The notes under the pieces are model-generated. The model did not search any database and had not been told where the DNA came from. It saw only the letters and a list, made by a program, of their open reading frames with translations. From Dyella thiooxydans (GTDB lineage: Bacteria > Pseudomonadota > Gammaproteobacteria > Xanthomonadales > Rhodanobacteraceae): a stretch of 64,000 nucleotides of DNA. Position 1 is the first letter of the stretch, and the number at the start of each line of letters is the position of its first letter. A program made the position numbers and the translations under genes. Below are positions 1-10,680 of the stretch, piece after piece. The stretch spans positions 2,356,001 to 2,420,000 of the forward strand of contig NZ_CP014841.1 in assembly GCF_001641285.1 (NCBI RefSeq), in the 5' to 3' direction.

Positions 1-33
1 ACGCGCCGACGCGGCGCCGGGGCCGTCGCCGGA

Positions 34-768
34 TCAATCCGTCGCCTCGGTCGGCAGGATCGCGTTGTGGTAGACCTCGCTGACGTCGTCCAGCGCGCCC
101 AACCGCTCGAGCAGGTCCTGCATGGTTTCCTGCGCGTCGGCGGGCACCGCCACGCGATTGTTCGGACGCATCCCGACGCCGGCATGGTCGGACTCCAGCC
201 CGGCCGCGGCGAGCGCCTGCTGCACCGCCTCGAAGTTTTCCGGCGCGCAGATCACCGTGCTCTCGCCGTGCTCGTTCACCACGTCGTCGGCTCCCGCCTC
301 CAGCGCCGCCTCGAGCACCTTTTCCTCGGCCGCCTCGTCGCCACCGGTGGCGAACACGATCTCGCCGCAATGGGTGAACTGGAACGCCACCGAGCCACTG
401 GTGCCCAGGTTGCCGCCGTGACGCGTCAACGCGTGGCGTACATCGGCCACGGTGCGGGTGGGGTTGTCGGTGAAGCACTCGATGATCAGCGCAACGCCGG
501 CCGGGCCATAGCCCTCGTAGCGCAGCTCCTCCATCGCCGCGCCGCCATCGGCGCCCGAGCCGCGCTTGATCGCGCGCTCGATGGTGTCCTTGGGCATGTT
601 GGCCGAGAGCGCCTTGTCGACCGCGGCGCGCAGGCGCGGGTTGCCGGACGGGTCGGCGACACCGGCACGGGTGGCGACGGTGATTTCGCGGATCAGCTTG
701 GTGAACACCTTCGCGCGCTTGGCGTCTTCGGCGTTCTTGCGACCTTCGATGGACGGGCCTCTACCCAT
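34..768 (-). CDS. yebC: YebC/PmpR family transcriptional regulator
   Basis: A 244-residue cytoplasmic protein of the YebC/TACO1 family. Members act as DNA-binding regulators or, as shown more recently for some, as translation factors that relieve ribosome stalling. The N-terminus has the family signature [20 protein letters not shown] followed by FTKLIREI, and the length matches the usual 240-250 residues. An in-frame ATG lies 27 bases further upstream, but the family signature begins at the ATG at 766-768, so that start is chosen. It follows aspS and a small hydrolase on the same strand. In relatives yebC is commonly followed by ruvC, which would lie just outside the window. Confidence 0.93.
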   Translation of the reverse strand: MGRGPSIEGRKNAEDAKRAKVFTKLIREITVATRAGVADPSGNPRLRAAVDKALSANMPKDTIERAIKRGSGADGGAAMEELRYEGYGPAGVALIIECFTDNPTRTVADVRHALTRHGGNLGTSGSVAFQFTHCGEIVFATGGDEAAEEKVLEAALEAGADDVVNEHGESTVICAPENFEAVQQALAAAGLESDHAGVGMRPNNRVAVPADAQETMQDLLERLGALDDVSEVYHNAILPTEATD

Positions 769-849
769 GGCGTTGCGCAACCTGACTGTGGACAAGCGCC
801 GAATTTTACTCCATCCCCCCGCGGGCGGTGGAAGGGCACCGCCGCGGAC

Positions 850-1503
850 TCAGCCCGCCGGCACGACGGCTGCGGCGAAATGCCCCTCGCGCAGGAACCG
901 GGCGGTCAGGCGCGCCACATCGGCCGAAAACAGCAGCCCGGTGTGGTTGGTGTCCACCACGCAGTGGTCGGCCAGGCCCGCCAACCGGGTCTCGGCGACC
1001 GCGACCGTACCGTCGTGGTCGCCCTCGATATGGGTCAGCACGGAGCCCAGCCCGATCGGCGACCGGCCGGCGATCACGCCCACCTCGCGCTCGGCATCCC
1101 AGCGCTCGAAGCCCTTCTCGATCAGGTCGCGGTTGTGGCCCAGCAGCACCTCACCGCCACGACCGAACCGCGCGAACTCGCGCGCTGCGGCGCTGCCGCG
1201 CAGGGGGGACCCCAAGCACACCACGCGCCCCGGCGGCAATCCGCGGGCACCATGGCAGGCCTTCAGCGCGAGCAGCCCGCCCAGGCTGTGTCCTACCAGG
1301 TGCACCGCGCCGCCGCTCTCGCCGATGTCGCGCATGCGGGCATGCAGGCGCTCGAGGATGTGTTCCTGCGTCGCCGCCACGCTGAGGTAGTCGAAGCGGT
1401 GCACCCGGAATCCGGACTCCATCATCCGCCGGTGCAGCATGGCCAGCGCGAAACCGCGCATCCACAGACCGTGCAACAGGATGATTTGATCAGTCATGGG
1501 CAT
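850..1503 (-). CDS. Alpha/beta hydrolase (lipase/thioesterase-like)
   Basis: A 217-residue cytoplasmic alpha/beta hydrolase with no signal peptide. The oxyanion loop HGLW is at residues 11-14 and the nucleophile elbow GHSLGG at 71-76 (Ser73). GDHDGTV (Asp164) and the NHTGLL region (His187) are likely remaining triad members. The fold resembles PGAP1/triacylglycerol-lipase-like proteins often found beside aspS in Xanthomonadales. The substrate cannot be told from sequence. Two ATG codons lie at 1503 and 1497; nothing clearly separates them. It is co-directional with aspS, 91 bases downstream of it, and may be cotranscribed with it. Confidence 0.8.
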   Translation of the reverse strand: MPMTDQIILLHGLWMRGFALAMLHRRMMESGFRVHRFDYLSVAATQEHILERLHARMRDIGESGGAVHLVGHSLGGLLALKACHGARGLPPGRVVCLGSPLRGSAAAREFARFGRGGEVLLGHNRDLIEKGFERWDAEREVGVIAGRSPIGLGSVLTHIEGDHDGTVAVAETRLAGLADHCVVDTNHTGLLFSADVARLTARFLREGHFAAAVVPAG

Positions 1504-1594
1504 CGATCAACCGGAAAGAGAAGGCCCAGCCCACCGGGCGGAGCGGTGCATTCTGCCGGCACCGCCCCCGGCCTTCCGCCGACAGCATCGCGCT

Positions 1595-3361
<1,767 letters not shown>

Positions 3362-3447
3362 GCGCTTGGAACTCCGGGCCGCGATCGCGGGATGGGCAGG
3401 GAAAAGACCGGCAATGGTAGCACCGCAGCCGACGCAAGCCGCCGACG

Positions 3448-3473
3448 GCGGAGCGGGTCGGGACCCGCTCCGC
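3448..3473 (-). terminator. Strong hairpin without a U-tract between the DUF3011 gene and aspS
   Basis: A perfect 11-bp inverted repeat, GCGGAGCGGGT (3448-3458) and its complement (3463-3473), with a 4-base loop, begins 7 bases after the DUF3011 stop codon. No run of T follows on either strand, so it is not a classical intrinsic terminator. It could stabilise the upstream mRNA end or attenuate read-through into aspS. Confidence 0.4.
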
Positions 3474-3480
3474 GACCGCC

Positions 3481-4071
3481 TCACCAGCGCCGCTCCACCA
3501 CGAACTGGCCGCGGCAACCATGGTCGACCCACACGCCCGCGCGGTTGTAGCCCCAACTGTAGCCCTCGGTACAACGGGAGCTGGAGAGCTGCCGCACCAG
3601 CCTGGCCCGGCCGTGCCGCCCCGTGTCGACCCGGCACATCTGGTAGTGGCGGCCATTGCTGTCGCACTGCAGACGGATGTCGCGATCCCAATCGCGCCCC
3701 GGACGCCAGCCGCCGCGGTCATCGTCGTCACGATGGTGCCAGCGGTCGCGGTCATCGCCATCGCGCCAGCCACCATCATCGCGGTCGCCGTACCCGCGGT
3801 CGGCGGCCACAAAGAGACCGCGGCAGCCGCGATCGACCCACAACACGCCGCGATCGACACCCCAGCTCTGCCCTCGGATACAGGCTGCCTTGGACTCCTG
3901 GCGGAGCAGGCGGGCATTTCGCCAGGGCATGACACAGCGGGCGTAGTGTCCGTCCTGGCTGTTGCAGCGGACCGGATCGTTCCAGCCCTGCCGGGCTTCC
4001 ACCGGGCCAGGGAAAGAGAGGGACAGGATCGCGATGGCCAGAACGCCGAGAGCGGCGGGAGAAATCCGCAT
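3481..4071 (-). CDS. Secreted protein with two DUF3011 domains and a charged linker
   Basis: A 196-residue protein with a Sec-type signal peptide ([20 protein letters not shown], cleavage near PVEA). Two DUF3011 units follow. The first runs from [13 protein letters not shown] to [10 protein letters not shown] and the second from [13 protein letters not shown] to [10 protein letters not shown]. Each has a conserved Cys pattern and a terminal GCRG motif. The roughly 40-residue linker is almost entirely D, R, G, W and H and is low-complexity. The frame is open upstream to 4461, but the ATG at 4071 has AAGGGG upstream and heads the signal peptide. Function is unknown; DUF3011 proteins are exported, with no assigned reaction that I know. 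Confidence 0.85.
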   Translation of the reverse strand: MRISPAALGVLAIAILSLSFPGPVEARQGWNDPVRCNSQDGHYARCVMPWRNARLLRQESKAACIRGQSWGVDRGVLWVDRGCRGLFVAADRGYGDRDDGGWRDGDDRDRWHHRDDDDRGGWRPGRDWDRDIRLQCDSNGRHYQMCRVDTGRHGRARLVRQLSSSRCTEGYSWGYNRAGVWVDHGCRGQFVVERRW

Positions 4072-4138
4072 GAAAACCCCTTCGAAGTCAGGTAGCCGAA
4101 CCCTATAGCCGCCCGCCCCAACGGGGTTTGAACCGTGG

Positions 4139-4411
4139 TCAGTCGCTGCTGGACGAAGGCGCCGGGGCCGCCGGAGCCGCTGGGGCTGGGCCGGCCACAT
4201 CCCCGGCGAGGTTGCGCTTCTTGTCGCCGTCCTTCTTGAAGTCGGTCTCGTACCAGCCGCTGCCAGCCAGCCGGAACGACGGCGCGGTGACCTGGCGCTG
4301 CACCTGCTCGGCGCCGCAGGCCGGGCAGACGGTCGGATCGGCATCGGAAAGCTTCTGCAGGCGGTCGAATGCATGACCGCATGCCTTGCAGGCAAACGCG
4401 TAGATGGGCAT
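4139..4411 (-). CDS. FmdB-family zinc ribbon protein
   Basis: A 90-residue protein starting MPIYAFACKACGHAFD, with two CxxC knuckles (CKAC and CPAC) forming a zinc ribbon typical of the FmdB/CxxC_CXXC_SSSS regulatory family. The C-terminal third is a low-complexity Pro/Ala/Ser tail. FmdB-like genes lie upstream of aspS in many Xanthomonadales. Here the DUF3011 gene sits between them. The proposed role of FmdB proteins as regulators is weakly supported. Confidence 0.9.
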   Translation of the reverse strand: MPIYAFACKACGHAFDRLQKLSDADPTVCPACGAEQVQRQVTAPSFRLAGSGWYETDFKKDGDKKRNLAGDVAGPAPAAPAAPAPSSSSD

Positions 4412-4530
4412 GGATCGGAATCTCCAGGGAACCTCGATGGCGCCGGTCTATGGCGGCGCACCGGGGATTTTCAAGCACGGCGCCCGACGGTCCAAGGGAC
4501 ACCTTTGTTACATATTACTAACGTCAGGTT

Positions 4531-4559
4531 GACAGAACGGCGTCCGCTGCCTAGCTTCC
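4531..4559 (+). promoter_or_regulatory. Candidate sigma70 promoter for the TonB-dependent receptor gene
   Basis: A perfect -35 hexamer TTGACA (4531-4536) is followed after 17 bases by TAGCTT (4554-4559), a 3/6 match to the -10 consensus. It lies in a locally AT-rich patch of an otherwise GC-rich 256-bp gap, about 110 bases before the receptor start. This is a hexamer match only. Confidence 0.45.
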
Positions 4560-4667
4560 GAAGACAGGGAATCATGCCGCATCGCAACATCTCACGCGAT
4601 CCGGCCCACTGCTACAGGGATAACCGTCGCGCCCCACACGCGACCCGTCGACCCGGGGAGAAACATC

Positions 4668-7073
4668 ATGCTTTCACGACCCACGCTGACCCGCACCGCT
4701 CTCGCTGCCGCCACGCTGCTTGCCTTGTCGCAGGTAGCCGTCGCGCAGGACGCCTCCACCAGCCAGGACGCCGCCAAGAAGAAAACCACCGAACTGCAGA
4801 CCGTGGTGGTCACCGGCACCCGCTCGTTCGACCGCACCGAGTCCACCTCGCTGGCGCCGATCGACGTGCTGACCCCGAAGGACCTGCAGAACACCGGCGC
4901 CCCCAATCTTGCGAGCGCGCTGCGCACGCTGCTGCCGTCGTTCAACTTCCCGCAGCCCTCGGTCACCGACGCCACCGACGCGACCCAACCGGCGCAGCTG
5001 CGGGGCCTTTCGCCCGACCAGACGCTGGTACTCATCAACGGCAAGCGTCAGCACCCGACCGCCATCGTCAACGTCAACGGTTCACTCGGGCGCGGCTCGT
5101 CGCCAGTGGACATCAATGCGATCCCGATCAACGCCATCGACCACGTCGAAGTGCTGCGCGACGGTGCGGCCGCCCAGTACGGTTCCGACGCCATCGCGGG
5201 CGTCATCAACATCATCCTCAAGGGTGGCGCGCAACACGGCTCGGCCAGCCTGACCGGCGGCCGCTACGACACCGGCGACGGCAAGACCTGGCAGGGCGGT
5301 GCCGATGGCGGCTTCAAGCTCGGCGACAAGGGCTGGGTGCACCTGAGCGCCAATGCCAGCCACCAGGACCCGACCAACCGCGCCGGTCCGGACATGCGCT
5401 ATCCGTCCGACCCGACCTACAACACCGTCACCTTCCATTACGGCCTGCCGCTGACCCGCTCCAAGCAGGCGGCGATCAACGCCCAGTACGACCTGAGCCC
5501 GGCGGCCCAGCTGTACGCCTTCACCCTGTTCAACAAGCGCAACGTCAGCTCCGGCGGCTTCTTCCGCTCGCTGTCGACCTACTCGGGCAGCCACCCCGGC
5601 GCACTGGCGCAGTACCCGAATGGCTACCTGCCGATCGAGAACAGCGCCATCCGCGACGACTCCGAAGTGCTCGGCGTGCGCGGCAAGGTGGCGGGCTGGA
5701 ACTACGACCTGAGCGCCAATACCGGCGGCAATCACTGGAAGCTGCACACCGCCGACACCTACAACTACTCGCTCGATCCAAACTCGCCGACCGGCTTCTA
5801 CATCGGCACGCTGAGCAACCGGCAGGACAGCTTCAACGGGGACTTCAGCCGTGACTTCAATGTCAGCGGTCTCGAGAGCCCGCTGACCGTGGCCTGGGGT
5901 CTCGAACATCGGCACGAATCGTTCACCATCAAGCAGGGCGATGCCGCCTCCTACGCCGGCGCCGGCGCCCAGGTCTTCCCCGGCTACCAGCCTGGCGACG
6001 CAGGCACCCACAGCCGCAACAGCGATGCGGCCTACATCGACCTCGAGACCGACCTGACCTACAAGTTCTCCGCTGGCCTGGCGGCGCGCTACGAGCACTA
6101 CAGCGACTTCGGCAGCACGACGTCGGCGAAGCTGTCGGGCCGCTACGCGTTCACCGACACCGTGGCCGTGCGCGGCACTGTGTCCAACGGCTTCCGTGCG
6201 CCATCGCTGCAGCAGGAGTACTACTCCTCGACGGCGATCAACTTCGTCAACCAGGGCAACGGCGTGCTGGTGCCGTACACCATCCGCACCTTCCCGGTGA
6301 GCGACCCGGCGGCGCAGGCGCTGGGCGCCCAGAACCTCAAGCCGGAGAAGTCGCGCAACTACAGCGTGGGCCTGGTGCTGACGCCGGACAGCGGCCTGTA
6401 CACCACCCTGGACCTGTACCAGATCGACATCGACAACCGCATCATCCTGAGCGGCAACCTGGTCGGTACCGCGGTGCAGGACTACCTCACCTCGGTGGGG
6501 ATTCCGTTCGTCAGCGGCGGTCGCTTCTTTACCAATGCGGTGAACACCCGCACCCGCGGTGCGGACCTGGTATCCACCTACCCCATTGAACTGCAGAGCT
6601 CCTCGCTGAAGCTCACCGGCGGCATCAACTGGAACAAGACCACGATCCGCTCGATCGCGCCGAATCCGCCGCAGCTGGGCCTGGCGGGCCTGACCCTGAC
6701 CGTCATCGACCGATCCGAACAGGGCCGCATCACCAAGGGCACACCCAAGACCAAGGCCTTCGTCGCTGGCGACTGGACCATGGGCAACTGGAGCCTGCAT
6801 GGACAGCTGACCCGTTACGGCGAATGGACCACCTTCGCCACCAATCCGAGCGGCGACCAGACCTACGGCTCCGCCGTGCTGCTGGACCTTTCGGCCAGCT
6901 ACAACTGGAACGACTGGAGCTTCACCATCGGTGGCAACAACGTGACCAACCAGTACCCCGACAAGAACCAGCCCCGCACCAGCGCCTTCAACATCATCCT
7001 GCCGTACCCGAACTCCTCGCCGTTCGGCTTCAGCGGCTCGTACTACTACGCGACCGTGGCCTACCACTGGTAA
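4668..7073 (+). CDS. TonB-dependent outer membrane receptor
   Basis: An 801-residue TonB-dependent receptor. It has a signal peptide ending near VAVA-QD, a short Lys/Gln-rich spacer, and a TonB-box-like LQTVVVTGTR at about residues 44-53. The plug domain contains LRGLSPDQTLVLINGKR and AAAQYGSDAIAGVINIILK, and a 22-strand barrel ends in an aromatic C-terminus (YYYATVAYHW). ATG at 4668 is preceded by GGGGAG. It imports an unknown substrate across the outer membrane using TonB/ExbBD energy. No partner transporter, enzyme or regulator is adjacent, so the substrate cannot be inferred from context. It ends in a bidirectional terminator shared with clpB. Confidence 0.93.
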   Translation: MLSRPTLTRTALAAATLLALSQVAVAQDASTSQDAAKKKTTELQTVVVTGTRSFDRTESTSLAPIDVLTPKDLQNTGAPNLASALRTLLPSFNFPQPSVTDATDATQPAQLRGLSPDQTLVLINGKRQHPTAIVNVNGSLGRGSSPVDINAIPINAIDHVEVLRDGAAAQYGSDAIAGVINIILKGGAQHGSASLTGGRYDTGDGKTWQGGADGGFKLGDKGWVHLSANASHQDPTNRAGPDMRYPSDPTYNTVTFHYGLPLTRSKQAAINAQYDLSPAAQLYAFTLFNKRNVSSGGFFRSLSTYSGSHPGALAQYPNGYLPIENSAIRDDSEVLGVRGKVAGWNYDLSANTGGNHWKLHTADTYNYSLDPNSPTGFYIGTLSNRQDSFNGDFSRDFNVSGLESPLTVAWGLEHRHESFTIKQGDAASYAGAGAQVFPGYQPGDAGTHSRNSDAAYIDLETDLTYKFSAGLAARYEHYSDFGSTTSAKLSGRYAFTDTVAVRGTVSNGFRAPSLQQEYYSSTAINFVNQGNGVLVPYTIRTFPVSDPAAQALGAQNLKPEKSRNYSVGLVLTPDSGLYTTLDLYQIDIDNRIILSGNLVGTAVQDYLTSVGIPFVSGGRFFTNAVNTRTRGADLVSTYPIELQSSSLKLTGGINWNKTTIRSIAPNPPQLGLAGLTLTVIDRSEQGRITKGTPKTKAFVAGDWTMGNWSLHGQLTRYGEWTTFATNPSGDQTYGSAVLLDLSASYNWNDWSFTIGGNNVTNQYPDKNQPRTSAFNIILPYPNSSPFGFSGSYYYATVAYHW

Positions 7074-7093
7074 GTCACGCCGCGCAGGAAACG

Positions 7094-7121
7094 AAAAAGC
7101 CCGCCTCACGGCGGGCTTTTT
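7094..7121. terminator. Bidirectional intrinsic terminator between TonB receptor and clpB
   Basis: Stem AAAAAGCCCGCC (7094-7105) pairs perfectly with 7110-7121 around a 4-base loop. It is bordered by A and T runs so that it works on both strands of this convergent pair. Confidence 0.92.
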
Positions 7122-7142
7122 CTTGGGGCGACGGTCCGGTAA

Positions 7143-9731
7143 TCAGACCTTGCGGAACACCAACTGGCCGCCTTCGGCGTCCACCGCCACGGTGGCTCCC
7201 GGCGGGAAGTGTCCCTCCAGGATCTGCCGCGACAGCGGATTCTCCACCTGCTGCTGGATCGCCCGCTTCAGCGGTCGTGCGCCGTACACGGGATCGAAAC
7301 CGACGTTGCCCAGCAGATCCAGCGCCTTTTCGCTGATGGTCAGCGACAACTGCCGCTCGGCCAGCCGCTTCTCCAGGCTGCGCAGCTGGATCCGCGCGAT
7401 CTGGCGGATCTGCGGCTTGGTCAGCGGGTGGAACACCACGATGTCGTCCAGCCGGTTGATGAACTCCGGCCGGAAGTGCGCCTGCACCACACCCATCACG
7501 GCGGCCTTCATCTGCGTATAGGCCTCCGGGCTGTCGTCGCCGGCCAGCTCCTGGATCTGGTGCGAACCGAGGTTGGAGGTCATCACGATGACCGTGTTGC
7601 GGAAGTCCACCGTGCGGCCCTGGCCGTCGGTGAGACGACCGTCGTCGAGCACCTGCAGCAGGATGTTGAACACGTCCGGATGCGCCTTCTCCACCTCGTC
7701 CAGCAGGATCACGCTGTACGGCCGACGACGCACCGCCTCGGTGAGGTAGCCGCCCTCTTCGTAGCCGACGTAGCCCGGAGGCGCACCGACCAGCCGCGAC
7801 ACCGCGTGCTTCTCCATGAACTCGCTCATGTCGATGCGCACCATCGCGTCGGCCGAGTCGAACAGGAATTCGGCCAGCGCCTTGCACAGCTCGGTCTTGC
7901 CCACGCCGGTGGGACCGAGGAACAGGAACGAGCCACTGGGCCGGTTCGGATCGGACAGGCCGGCGCGGGAACGTCGTACCGAATCGGCAACCACCTTGAT
8001 CGCCTCCTCCTGGCCGACCACGCGGGTGTGCAGCGCATCCTCCATCTTCAGCAGCTTCTCGCGCTCGCCCTCCAGCATCTTGGAGACCGGGATGCCGGTC
8101 CAGCGCGAGACCACCTCGGCGATCTCCTCGGCGGTGACGCGGTCCTGCACCAGCTTGAACTCGCCCTGCTGCTCGGCGGCCTGCGCCGCGGCCAGCTGCT
8201 TCTCCAGCTCCGGCAGGCGGCCGTACTGGATCTCGCTCATCTTGGCGTAGTCCTGCCGGCGCTGGGCGGCCTCCAGCTCGACGCGCGCGGCCTCGATCTG
8301 CTCCTTCACCTTGGTCGCGCCCTGCAGCGCGGCCTTCTCGGACTTCCAGACCTCGTTGAGGTCGGAGAACTCGCGCTCGAGCTTCTCGATGTCGGCCTCC
8401 AGGTCGGCAAGGCGCTGCTTCGAGGCGTCGTCCTTCTCCTTCTTCAGCATCTCGCGCTGGATCTTCAGCTGGATCAGCCGGCGCTCGAGGCGATCGAGCT
8501 CCTCCGGCTTGGAGTCGATCTCCATGCGGATGCGGCTGGCCGCCTCGTCCATCAGGTCGATCGCCTTGTCCGGCAGCTGGCGGTCCGGAATGTAGCGGTT
8601 GGACAGCGTGGCCGCGGCGACGATCGCCGGGTCGGTGATCTCCACGCCGTGGTGTACCGCGTAGCGCTCCTTCAGGCCTCGCAGGATCGCGATGGTGTCC
8701 TCCACGCTCGGCTCGCCCACGAACACCTTCTGGAAGCGGCGTTCCAGCGCGGCATCCTTCTCGATGTACTTGCGGTACTCGTCCAGCGTGGTGGCGCCGA
8801 TGCAGTGCAGCTCGCCGCGCGCCAGTGCGGGCTTGAGCATGTTTCCGGCATCCATCGCGCCATCGGCCTTGCCTGCGCCGACCATGGTGTGCAGCTCGTC
8901 GATGAACAGGATGATCTGGCCCTCGTTCTTGGCCAGGTCGTTGAGCACCGCCTTCAGGCGCTCCTCGAACTCGCCGCGGAACTTGGCGCCGGCGATCAGC
9001 GCGCCCATGTCCAGCGCCAGCACGCGGCGGTCACGCAGGCCCTCGGGCACCTCACCCTTGACGATGCGCTGGGCCAGGCCTTCGACGATCGCGGTCTTGC
9101 CCACGCCGGGCTCGCCGATCAGCACCGGGTTGTTCTTGGTGCGCCGCTGCAGCACCTGGATGGTGCGGCGGATCTCCTCGTCGCGACCGATCACCGGATC
9201 GAGCTTGCCGCTCTCGGCGCGAGAGGTGAGGTCGATGCAGTACTTCTCCAGCGCCTGGCGCTGGTCCTCGGCGTTCTCGCTCTGCACCTTTTCGCCGCCA
9301 CGCACTTTCTCGATCGCCGCCTCGAGGTTGGCCTTGGTCGCACCGGCCGCCTTCAGGGCCGCGCCCAGCTCGCCCTTGTCCTCCAGCGCCGCCAGCACGA
9401 ACAGCTCGCTGGCGATGAACTGGTCGCCGCGCTGCTGTGCGAGCTTGTCGGTGAGGTTGAGCAGGCGCGACAAGTCATTGCCGACGTTGATGTTGCCTTC
9501 CTGCCCACTGACCTGCGGCAGCCGCGCGAGGATCTCGCCCACGCGCTGGCGCAGCGCCGGCACGTTGACCTGCGCCTGGGCCAGCAACGGCGCGGTCGAA
9601 CCGCCCTGCTGGTCGAGCAGTGCCGCCATCACGTGCGCCGGCTCGAGCATGTTGTTGTCGCGGCCGACCGCCAGCGACTGCGCGTCGGCCAGCGCCTGCT
9701 GGAAACGCGAGGTGAGTTTGTCCATCCGCAT
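7143..9731 (-). CDS. clpB: ATP-dependent disaggregase ClpB
   Basis: An 862-residue Hsp100 chaperone that threads aggregated proteins through a hexameric ring with DnaK. The Clp N-domain covers about residues 1-145. The first AAA module has Walker A GEPGVGKT at 206-213. The coiled-coil M domain that separates ClpB from ClpA runs roughly 400-525. The second AAA module has GPTGVGKT at 606-613. The frame is open to 9812, but the family start [20 protein letters not shown] is at 9731, with GGAGG upstream. Length equals that of characterised ClpB proteins. It is divergent from otsB across a 127-bp gap. No clear sigma32 promoter was identified. Confidence 0.97.
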   Translation of the reverse strand: MRMDKLTSRFQQALADAQSLAVGRDNNMLEPAHVMAALLDQQGGSTAPLLAQAQVNVPALRQRVGEILARLPQVSGQEGNINVGNDLSRLLNLTDKLAQQRGDQFIASELFVLAALEDKGELGAALKAAGATKANLEAAIEKVRGGEKVQSENAEDQRQALEKYCIDLTSRAESGKLDPVIGRDEEIRRTIQVLQRRTKNNPVLIGEPGVGKTAIVEGLAQRIVKGEVPEGLRDRRVLALDMGALIAGAKFRGEFEERLKAVLNDLAKNEGQIILFIDELHTMVGAGKADGAMDAGNMLKPALARGELHCIGATTLDEYRKYIEKDAALERRFQKVFVGEPSVEDTIAILRGLKERYAVHHGVEITDPAIVAAATLSNRYIPDRQLPDKAIDLMDEAASRIRMEIDSKPEELDRLERRLIQLKIQREMLKKEKDDASKQRLADLEADIEKLEREFSDLNEVWKSEKAALQGATKVKEQIEAARVELEAAQRRQDYAKMSEIQYGRLPELEKQLAAAQAAEQQGEFKLVQDRVTAEEIAEVVSRWTGIPVSKMLEGEREKLLKMEDALHTRVVGQEEAIKVVADSVRRSRAGLSDPNRPSGSFLFLGPTGVGKTELCKALAEFLFDSADAMVRIDMSEFMEKHAVSRLVGAPPGYVGYEEGGYLTEAVRRRPYSVILLDEVEKAHPDVFNILLQVLDDGRLTDGQGRTVDFRNTVIVMTSNLGSHQIQELAGDDSPEAYTQMKAAVMGVVQAHFRPEFINRLDDIVVFHPLTKPQIRQIARIQLRSLEKRLAERQLSLTISEKALDLLGNVGFDPVYGARPLKRAIQQQVENPLSRQILEGHFPPGATVAVDAEGGQLVFRKV

Positions 9732-9858
9732 GAGGTGATCCCCCTCCAGAAAATTGTTTGGCGGCCGTGCCGCCACTGGCCCGGAAGATGCGGACAGGGC
9801 CCGCCGATTCAAGCGATGCGCCTGGTCTTCACATGCTCCCGGCTACGCTGCCCGATCC

Positions 9859-10680
9859 ATGAGCGCCGGCCTTCCTCCCTCCGACCTGCCCACCCCGCCC
9901 ATGCCCACCATGGGCGAACGTTGGGCGCTGTTCCTCGACGTCGACGGCACTCTGCTGGAGTTTCACGACGACCCTGCGGCCGTCGCCGTCGAAACCGGGT
10001 TGAGCCGCCGGCTGCAGGCCGCGCACCGGGCGGTCCACGGCGCACTGGCCCTGATCAGCGGCCGCGCGCTGGCCGATCTGGACCGGCTGTTCAACCAACC
10101 CTGGGCCGCGGCCGGTCTGCACGGTCTGCAGCTTCGCCACGCCGATGGCTCCCGCCGCGACCTGCCGGTGGATCCGGCCGCCCGGGAACTCCTCCGGCGG
10201 CGCGCCCGACAACTGGTCCGGACGCTGGATGGCGTCCAACTGGAAGACAAGGGTGCCGCGATTGCCCTGCACTGTCGTCGCCAGCCGGATCGTTACGACA
10301 CCCTCCTCGCCGCCGCGGCCGAACTGGCCGATTCGCTGGAAGGGTATGAGCTGCAGGCCGGCAACCTGGTGACCGAGATCAAGCCGGAGGGCATGGACAA
10401 GGGACGCGCCGTGAGCGAACTGCTCGAACGCCCCCCCTTTTGCGGCCGCCGACCGGTCTACCTCGGCGACGATCTCACCGACGAGCACGCCTTCGAGGTC
10501 GTCGGGCGGCGCGGCGGACTGGCGATCCGCGTCGGCAACCGGACGCCGACCGCCGCCCGCTTCACGCTTCCTAGTCCTGCTGCCGTGCAGCATTGGCTGA
10601 GTTGCGTCCTCGACGCGATCCAGCAAGGAGCCCCGTCCCATGCCCTCCGACCCGAAGGAGACTCCTCCGGCCCATCTTGA
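9859..10680 (+). CDS. otsB: Trehalose-6-phosphate phosphatase
   Basis: A 273-residue HAD-superfamily phosphatase that removes the phosphate from trehalose-6-phosphate. HAD motif I is LFLDVDGTLLEF. Motif II is LISGR, and the motif III/IV regions include KPEGMDKGRAV and YLGDDLTDEHAFE, the usual OtsB pattern. The start is uncertain: the ATG at 9859 gives a Pro-rich extension, and in-frame ATGs at 9901 and 9910 lie closer to the conserved fold. No start has a convincing ribosome-binding site. It is the first gene of an otsB-GH15-otsA operon and overlaps the next gene by 41 bases, so translation is probably coupled. Confidence 0.93.
   Translation: MSAGLPPSDLPTPPMPTMGERWALFLDVDGTLLEFHDDPAAVAVETGLSRRLQAAHRAVHGALALISGRALADLDRLFNQPWAAAGLHGLQLRHADGSRRDLPVDPAARELLRRRARQLVRTLDGVQLEDKGAAIALHCRRQPDRYDTLLAAAAELADSLEGYELQAGNLVTEIKPEGMDKGRAVSELLERPPFCGRRPVYLGDDLTDEHAFEVVGRRGGLAIRVGNRTPTAARFTLPSPAAVQHWLSCVLDAIQQGAPSHALRPEGDSSGPS

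Noticed and set aside
7209-10349. A 1046-codon open frame on the plus strand opposite clpB
   Set aside because: It is an antisense shadow of clpB caused by high GC codon bias; composition is His/Gln/Arg/Leu-rich with no domain, and clpB is clearly real.
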